DNA of 10,089 nt, taken from an uncultured Alphaproteobacteria bacterium (GTDB taxonomy: Bacteria > Pseudomonadota > Alphaproteobacteria > Reyranellales > Reyranellaceae). Every line of letters begins with the position of its first letter. Position 1 is the first letter of the stretch. Made by a program: the position numbers and the translations under genes. The stretch covers positions 1 to 10,089 of the forward strand of contig CAIYWM010000330.1 of NCBI GenBank assembly GCA_903929895.1, read 5' to 3'. The notes under the pieces were generated by a model. The model had not been told where the DNA came from. It did no database searches and saw only the letters and a program-made list of their open reading frames with translations. Positions 6,324-10,089 of the stretch are shown in pieces.

Positions 6324-7125
6324 GGAGCGGCAGAAGCCGCCCCGCCGCAGGAAGAAGAGCGCCGCCCTCTACGAGGTGGTGCTGCCGCTGATCGCCACAG
6401 CCGGCCTGTTCCTGCTGTGGGAAGCCGCCTGTCGCGCCTTCGCCATTCCGGGGTACCTGCTGCCGGCGCCGACCGACATCTGGAAGGACACGATGGCCAT
6501 CGGGCCCACCGTGGCTGGGCATACCGCAGCGACCTTCAAGACGGTCATGCTGGGCTTCGTAGTGTCGATCCTGATCAGCCTGCCGCTGGCCGTCGTGCTG
6601 ACCGCGTCGCCGGCCATCGCGGCGGCGGTCTATCCGTTCCTCGTCTGGACACAGTCGATCCCCAAGGTGGCGCTGGCGCCCATCCTGGTCGTCCTGCTCG
6701 GGACCAACGAGCTGCCGCGCATCGTCATCACCGTGCTGGTGGCGTTCTTCCCGCTGGTGATCTCGATTGCGACCGGACTGCTGTCCGTGCCGCCGGAATT
6801 GATCGAGCTCAGCCGGGCGTGTCGCGCGTCGAAGCTCAGCGAGTTGCTGCGGATCAGGCTGCCTTATGCGATTCCCTTCATCTTCGCCGGCCTCAAGGTG
6901 GCGATCTCGCTCGCCGTGGTCGGCGCGGTGGTCGCCGAGTTCGTCAATGCCGACGCCGGACTGGGTTTCCTGATCCAGACCTCGACGGCGTTCTTCAAGG
7001 TGCCTGTGGCATTCGGGGCGCTTATCATCCTGTCGGTGATGGGCGTCGTTCTGTTCCAGATCGTGGTAGTCGCCGAGCGGGTCTTCTTCCCGTGGTCGAG
7101 CAGCAATACGACGCCGGGAGCCTGA
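6295..7125 (+). CDS. ABC transporter permease (SsuC/TauC-like)
   Basis: The 276-residue membrane subunit of the importer, of the binding-protein-dependent transport inner-membrane family. A basic N-terminus (PPRRRKKS) precedes the first membrane helix (LPLIATAGLFLLWEAA). The periplasmic LPAPTDIW segment follows, as is usual for the SsuC/TauC type, with about six helices in all. The cytoplasmic coupling (EAA) loop is visible as ELIELSRACRASKLSELLRI followed by RLPYAIP. Its start lies within the ATPase gene (29-bp overlap), so the two subunits are translationally linked. The stop is 26 bp before the amidohydrolase start. It is complete, with no missing segment, and substrate specificity cannot be inferred from it alone. 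Confidence 0.93.
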   Translation: MSVQAAPPLEERQKPPRRRKKSAALYEVVLPLIATAGLFLLWEAACRAFAIPGYLLPAPTDIWKDTMAIGPTVAGHTAATFKTVMLGFVVSILISLPLAVVLTASPAIAAAVYPFLVWTQSIPKVALAPILVVLLGTNELPRIVITVLVAFFPLVISIATGLLSVPPELIELSRACRASKLSELLRIRLPYAIPFIFAGLKVAISLAVVGAVVAEFVNADAGLGFLIQTSTAFFKVPVAFGALIILSVMGVVLFQIVVVAERVFFPWSSSNTTPGA

Positions 7126-7151
7126 CCGGCGGCGCAAGGGGAGAGTGTGAC

Positions 7152-8687
7152 ATGGCGAAAGCGCCGAAAGCCTCGATGACCGTCATCCGTGGTGGCCGCG
7201 TGGTCGACATCAAGGGCCACACCGCGCCCAAGGCCGATATCCTGATCAACGGCGACACGATCGTCGAGATCGGGACCAAGGTGGCGGCGCCGGAGTCCGC
7301 CATCGTGATCGACGCCCGGGGCAAGCTGCTGCATCCCGGTCTCATCAACGGCCACACTCACAGCCACGGCAACCTCGCCAAGGGCATGGTCGACCGCGTG
7401 ACGCTGGAGCTGCTGCTGACCGCCGGGCCCTATATGAGCGGGGCGCGCACCCTCGAGGACAAGTACCTGTCCAGCCTGATCGGCGCGTGCGAGATGGTGA
7501 TGAAGGGCTGCACGGCTGCCTACGATCTCGCGGCGGAGTTTCCCATGCCGACGGCGGAAGGGCTGGCTGCCATCGGGCAGGCCTACGCCGATGTCGGCAT
7601 GCGCGCCATGCTGGCGCCGATGGTGGCCGACACCAGCTTCTTCCAGGCCATTCCCGGGCTCATGGACCAGCTGCCGCCGTCGCTGCAGAAGCAGATCGAG
7701 GCCTATCAATTCTCGCCCTACAAGGCGAGCGTGAAGCAGATGAAGAAGGCGCTGCATGGCTGGAAGCTCGACCGCCAGGGCGTGCATCTGGCCGTCGCGC
7801 CGACCATCCCGCATCATTGCAGCAAGGAATTCCTGCTGGCCTGCCTGAAGCTCGCCAAGGATTACGATACCGGTCTCCATACCCATGTGTCGGAATCGAA
7901 GGTCCAGGTCGTCGCGGGTTACCGGCTCTACGGTACGTCGCTCACGGCCTACATGGACTCGCTGGGCCTGGTCGGGCCGAAGTTCACCGTGGCGCACGGC
8001 GTCTGGCTCGATGGCGACGACATGAAGCTGCTGGGCGACAAGGGCGCTTCCGTATCGCACAATCCGGGTTCGAACATGGTGCTGGGCAACGGGATCGCCG
8101 ACATGCGCGGCATGCTGGATGCCAAGGTCAATGTCGGCATCGGTACCGACGGCGCGAGCTGCTCGGACAATCAGAACATGTACGAGAACATGCGGCTGGC
8201 CTCGATGGTGTCGAAGGTGCAGGGGCCGGACAACCGGGAGTGGATCACGACCGAGGAAGTGCTGCACGCGGCGACCGCGGGAAGCGCCCGCGCGCTTGGG
8301 CTCGGCGACAAGATCGGCAAGCTCGAGGCCGGCTACAAGGCCGACATCGTGTTCCTGGATCTCGGGCACATCAACTGGATCCCTTTCAACGATCCGACCA
8401 ACCAGATCGTGCATACCGAGGACGGATCGGCCGTGCATTCGGTGATGGTCGGCGGCCGCATGATCCTGGAAGATCGCAAGCTTCTGAACGTCGACATGGC
8501 GCAGCTTGCGCGGCTCGCCGAGAAGGCGCGCGAGCGGCTGGAGCGGGGCCGCAAGCCCGCCAAGGCGCTCTACGACAAGCTCGAGAAGGTGGTGAACACG
8601 TTCTGCCCGGGGCTCGCCAAGCAGCCGCTACATATCGACCGGTTTGGCGGCGGGCACCATCACGGCTACCACGCGCATCACCACTAG
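7152..8687 (+). CDS. Amidohydrolase, AtzA/TrzN/SsnA-like (cytosine deaminase-type superfamily), with His-rich tail
   Basis: A 511-residue cytoplasmic metal-dependent hydrolase. The start at 7152 follows AGGGGAGA by seven bases. The N-terminal beta-sandwich strand pattern (TVIRGGRVVD, ADILINGDTIVEIG) leads into the barrel. Catalytic residues are visible: His68 and His70 in GHTHSHG, His243/His245 and Glu248 in LHTHVSES, His282 in VAHGVWL and Asp333 in GTDGAS. This is the mononuclear set of the atrazine chlorohydrolase/guanine deaminase group, with spacing nearly identical to AtzA (His66, His68, His243, Glu246, His280, Asp327). The C-terminus holds the usual GYKADIVFLDL strand. The expected reaction is hydrolytic loss of an amino, alkylamino or similar group from a ring or imine carbon. 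The substrate is unknown but is presumably the ligand of the ABC importer. The last ten residues contain seven histidines. The stop overlaps that of the convergent gene. Confidence 0.9.
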   Translation: MAKAPKASMTVIRGGRVVDIKGHTAPKADILINGDTIVEIGTKVAAPESAIVIDARGKLLHPGLINGHTHSHGNLAKGMVDRVTLELLLTAGPYMSGARTLEDKYLSSLIGACEMVMKGCTAAYDLAAEFPMPTAEGLAAIGQAYADVGMRAMLAPMVADTSFFQAIPGLMDQLPPSLQKQIEAYQFSPYKASVKQMKKALHGWKLDRQGVHLAVAPTIPHHCSKEFLLACLKLAKDYDTGLHTHVSESKVQVVAGYRLYGTSLTAYMDSLGLVGPKFTVAHGVWLDGDDMKLLGDKGASVSHNPGSNMVLGNGIADMRGMLDAKVNVGIGTDGASCSDNQNMYENMRLASMVSKVQGPDNREWITTEEVLHAATAGSARALGLGDKIGKLEAGYKADIVFLDLGHINWIPFNDPTNQIVHTEDGSAVHSVMVGGRMILEDRKLLNVDMAQLARLAEKARERLERGRKPAKALYDKLEKVVNTFCPGLAKQPLHIDRFGGGHHHGYHAHHH

Positions 8688-9079
8688 TAGCCGAGGCGCC
8701 AGCCTCTCTGGAGATATCCGTGGCGAACCAGGCGCACCGCGACAACGCCATTGAGCGCGATCGCCCCAACCACGGTAATGAGCATGAGGAGCATGCCCTC
8801 CAGTGAGGAGCCGAACAGGTGCACGACGACGGTGAGCCCCAAGATGGCTCCGCCGGCAATGGCGATCATGGCGAGCAGGTCGATGAGGGCCAGGAAGTAG
8901 AGCCGCTTCGAAAGCACGAATAGCGGGCCGCTGAATGCGGCCAACGCATAAGACCATTGGTCGATGACGACGAAATCGTCGCTATCGGCCTTGTCGAAGC
9001 GATAGGTCGGAAACAGCGCTTCTACGATCACTGGGGTTTCGGCGGCTTTCGGGGAGGAATTTGCGGAGGAACCTATCAT
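8684..9079 (-). CDS. Small hydrophobic membrane protein, possibly DUF2628-like
   Basis: A 131-residue protein read from the ATG at 9079 to a TAG at 8684-8686. The soluble N-terminal part (residues 1-41, with VIVEALFPTYRFDKADSDDF) is followed by SYALAAFSGPLFVLSKRLYF, then two long hydrophobic segments (about 61-88 and 94-117) and a basic tail RLVRHGYLQRGW. The order 'aromatic segment, GPLFVLSKR, two helices, R-x-x-x-GY-x-x-RGW' resembles DUF2628-type small membrane proteins; the assignment is tentative and no function is known for that family. No clear Shine-Dalgarno precedes the ATG, so expression probably depends on nnrU, which ends 32 bp upstream. Its stop shares CTAG with the amidohydrolase stop. 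Confidence 0.7.
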   Translation of the reverse strand: MIGSSANSSPKAAETPVIVEALFPTYRFDKADSDDFVVIDQWSYALAAFSGPLFVLSKRLYFLALIDLLAMIAIAGGAILGLTVVVHLFGSSLEGMLLMLITVVGAIALNGVVAVRLVRHGYLQRGWRLGY

Positions 9080-9111
9080 GAGCGATGCAAATGGGCCAGC
9101 GAGCGCAAGCC

Positions 9112-9681
9112 CTATGCAGCGGTAACGCCGATCAAGCTGTCGTGTAACCAGAACATGGCGACATAGGCCAACGTCCCCAGTCCTACAACCAGAAGATCGT
9201 TGATCGACCAGCCGACGCGCGGGGCGCCGGTGTCGCCTCTGCGCTTCACGGCAATCCGGTCGTAGATGGCCCAGGCAAGCAGGCTGCCGAACAGCACCAT
9301 CGAGCCCAGGTCGCCATTCACCAGGAGATGGGAGAGCGCCCAGGCCTTCACTGCCACCAGCATGGGATGCCGCAGCAGGGACTTGATCCGGCTGGGCGGG
9401 GCATAGGTCGCCGTCAGGGAGACGAACGCGAACCACAGCAGCAACAGCGCGATGGGATGGAACAGCGAAAGGGGTGGGTTCCATACCTGGATGTAGCCCG
9501 CGCTGCGGTAGCTCCCGAAGCCGATGAAAATCAGGATCAGCCCGGCCGCAGCAACGAGGGAATACAGACCCTTGTAGCCACCTTCACCGAGACGGCCGAT
9601 GACGGCCGCACGTGTTCGCCGCAGGGTTGTAAGGAGATGGATGCCGAGGAAGAGGGCAAGCCCGATGATCAGAACTGACAT
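9112..9681 (-). CDS. nnrU: NnrU family membrane protein
   Basis: A 189-residue polytopic inner-membrane protein of normal length for NnrU. Recognised by the N-terminal GLALFLGIHLLTTLRRTRAA (His15), the central LSLFHPIALLLLWFAFVSLT, and the family hallmark RHPMLVAVKAWALSHLLVNGD (His105 and His118, residues 104-124), followed by further helices. NnrU was first linked to nitric oxide/nitrite respiration in Rhodobacter, and the family is related to plant 15-cis-zeta-carotene isomerase, a heme protein; the conserved histidines may bind heme. No denitrification genes are visible nearby, so the role here is open. The ATG at 9681 has no Shine-Dalgarno of its own but is overlapped by the end of a small ORF (9669-9755) with a good one. 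The small membrane gene downstream is probably co-transcribed. Confidence 0.92.
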   Translation of the reverse strand: MSVLIIGLALFLGIHLLTTLRRTRAAVIGRLGEGGYKGLYSLVAAAGLILIFIGFGSYRSAGYIQVWNPPLSLFHPIALLLLWFAFVSLTATYAPPSRIKSLLRHPMLVAVKAWALSHLLVNGDLGSMVLFGSLLAWAIYDRIAVKRRGDTGAPRVGWSINDLLVVGLGTLAYVAMFWLHDSLIGVTAA

Positions 9682-9755
9682 GGGCTAGATATAGCACATG
9701 CGATGTTGCGCAATCGACGCAAATACCCGCCCACGTGAGCGGGGGCGAGCTTCAT
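9669..9755 (-). CDS. Candidate 28-residue leader ORF overlapping the nnrU start
   Basis: An ATG at 9755 follows AAGGAG (9769-9764) by eight bases. The peptide begins MKLAPAHVGGYLRRLRN and ends IACAISSPCQF, stopping at 9669-9671, inside nnrU. The overlap with nnrU is 13 bp and the frames differ. nnrU lacks its own Shine-Dalgarno, so ribosomes ending on this ORF could re-initiate at the nnrU ATG; this is inference. The peptide is basic with two cysteines and matches no family I know. The alternative is that the Shine-Dalgarno match is accidental and nnrU is read from a leaderless message. Confidence 0.4.
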   Translation of the reverse strand: MKLAPAHVGGYLRRLRNIACAISSPCQF

Positions 9756-9977
9756 CGCAGTCACTCCTTCCCGCGAATGTCCAAATCTAGTGCGAGATCG
9801 CCGCCAACGTTGCTCAGGCAACCGCTTCCACAGTCGCCGTGGTTCAACCTCTGCTGCGACATCGTTCGGCCGCACGCGCGGGCAACCGTCTATGGCTGAT
9901 CGCGTTCTATTTCCACGGCTCAGGCCGCTGAAGAGGGTGCCCGTGAAAATTTTTCCAGCGATCGTTACTTGGCCCTG
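9756..9977. other. Intergenic region between divergent small ORF/nnrU and the right-edge gene
   Basis: This stretch of 222 bp presumably holds the promoters for both directions. I see only the Shine-Dalgarno of the small ORF at its left end and the short inverted repeat GTTGC-TCAG-GCAAC in the middle. Near the right end AAGAGGG (9931-9937) precedes a GTG at 9943. I cannot assign a confident promoter hexamer pair or operator. Confidence 0.4.
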
Positions 9978-10089
9978 ATGTTGGCGGTCTTGCCCGTCAT
10001 GGCTCAGCAGATCGCGCTTGCGCCCGCGACATCCGATTGCGCCCCCAGTGAGCCCGATCCGGTCCAGATCAGCTGGAATGCGCCCTGCG
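9978..10089 (+). CDS. Probable secreted protein, N-terminal part (runs off right edge)
   Basis: From the ATG at 9978 the frame is open to the window end (37 codons plus one base). The N-terminus (LAVLPVMAQQIALA) is hydrophobic with a plausible cleavage after ALA at residue 15, then APSEPDPVQISWNAPC with Cys21 and Cys37. This resembles the mature start of a periplasmic or extracellular protein. The start is uncertain: the ATG has no Shine-Dalgarno, and TTG at 9969 is an alternative. A GTG at 9943 with a good Shine-Dalgarno is one frame off, separated by an A4T5 run. One extra base there would give a better signal peptide with a Lys at position 2. No family is recognised. Confidence 0.5.
   Translation, partial: MLAVLPVMAQQIALAPATSDCAPSEPDPVQISWNAPC

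Noticed and set aside
6417..7151. In-frame upstream extension of the amidohydrolase
   Set aside because: The extension lies wholly within the ABC permease gene in another frame and is not protein-like. The ATG at 7152 has a good Shine-Dalgarno.
6864..8438. Minus-strand open frame of 524 codons across the amidohydrolase
   Set aside because: Antisense shadow; the plus strand carries all catalytic motifs of the amidohydrolase.
9078..9125. 15-codon plus-strand ORF with GGAGGAA repeated upstream
   Set aside because: It is antisense to the start of the small membrane gene and to the end of nnrU. The purine repeats come from TCC-TCC serine codons read backwards, and no gene follows.
9726..9743. 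CCCGC-CCACGTGA-GCGGG short hairpin with a CACGTG palindrome
   Set aside because: The five-base stem lies inside the small ORF upstream of nnrU. It is too short to call a terminator or operator.

Overview
The window is GC-rich, densely packed bacterial chromosomal DNA. NnrU, a YqaA-type protein, a SsuA/ThiY-type (NMT1 family) ABC importer with an AtzA/TrzN-like amidohydrolase, and small secreted PepSY-like proteins together suggest an alphaproteobacterium of the Hyphomicrobiales/Rhodospirillales type. The genus is a guess. I see no tRNA, rRNA, CRISPR array, insertion sequence or prophage gene, and composition looks even throughout.

Layout from left to right. (1) Positions 1-269 (minus) hold the N-terminal part of a secreted protein with a Pro-rich linker. 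It is divergent from an APC-family amino acid permease (324-1799, plus). (2) The permease converges on, and overlaps by 29 bp, a ThDP-dependent decarboxylase of the benzoylformate decarboxylase family (1771-3372, minus). (3) A hairpin at 3477-3506 separates that gene from a small secreted PepSY-like gene (3536-3868, minus). (4) Divergent from the latter are a 22-codon small ORF with an ideal ribosome binding site (3939-4007) and yqaA (4018-4467). (5) A four-gene plus-strand operon follows (4532-8687): periplasmic binding protein, ATPase, permease and amidohydrolase. It is headed by an exact sigma-54 core promoter at 4479-4493. (6) The operon meets a minus-strand pair end to end (NnrU at 9112-9681, then a small membrane protein at 8684-9079), with the two stop codons sharing one CTAG. 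A 28-codon small ORF (9669-9755) overlaps the nnrU start. (7) The right edge holds the first residues of a probable secreted protein (from 9978, plus).

How the genes work together: the ABC importer and the amidohydrolase form one unit. The importer would bring a small, probably nitrogen-containing heterocycle or amine into the cytoplasm, and the amidohydrolase would remove an amino, alkylamino or similar group from it. The sigma-54 promoter fits control by nitrogen limitation or by a dedicated enhancer-binding protein. The decarboxylase keeps the Ser26/Glu47/His70 framework of Pseudomonas putida benzoylformate decarboxylase. However, it has Tyr where that enzyme has His281 and Ile where it has Ala460, so its substrate is probably not benzoylformate. 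The most notable items are the sigma-54 operon with an unassigned substrate, the altered decarboxylase active site, the two small ORFs with strong ribosome binding sites, and the His-rich tail of the amidohydrolase.
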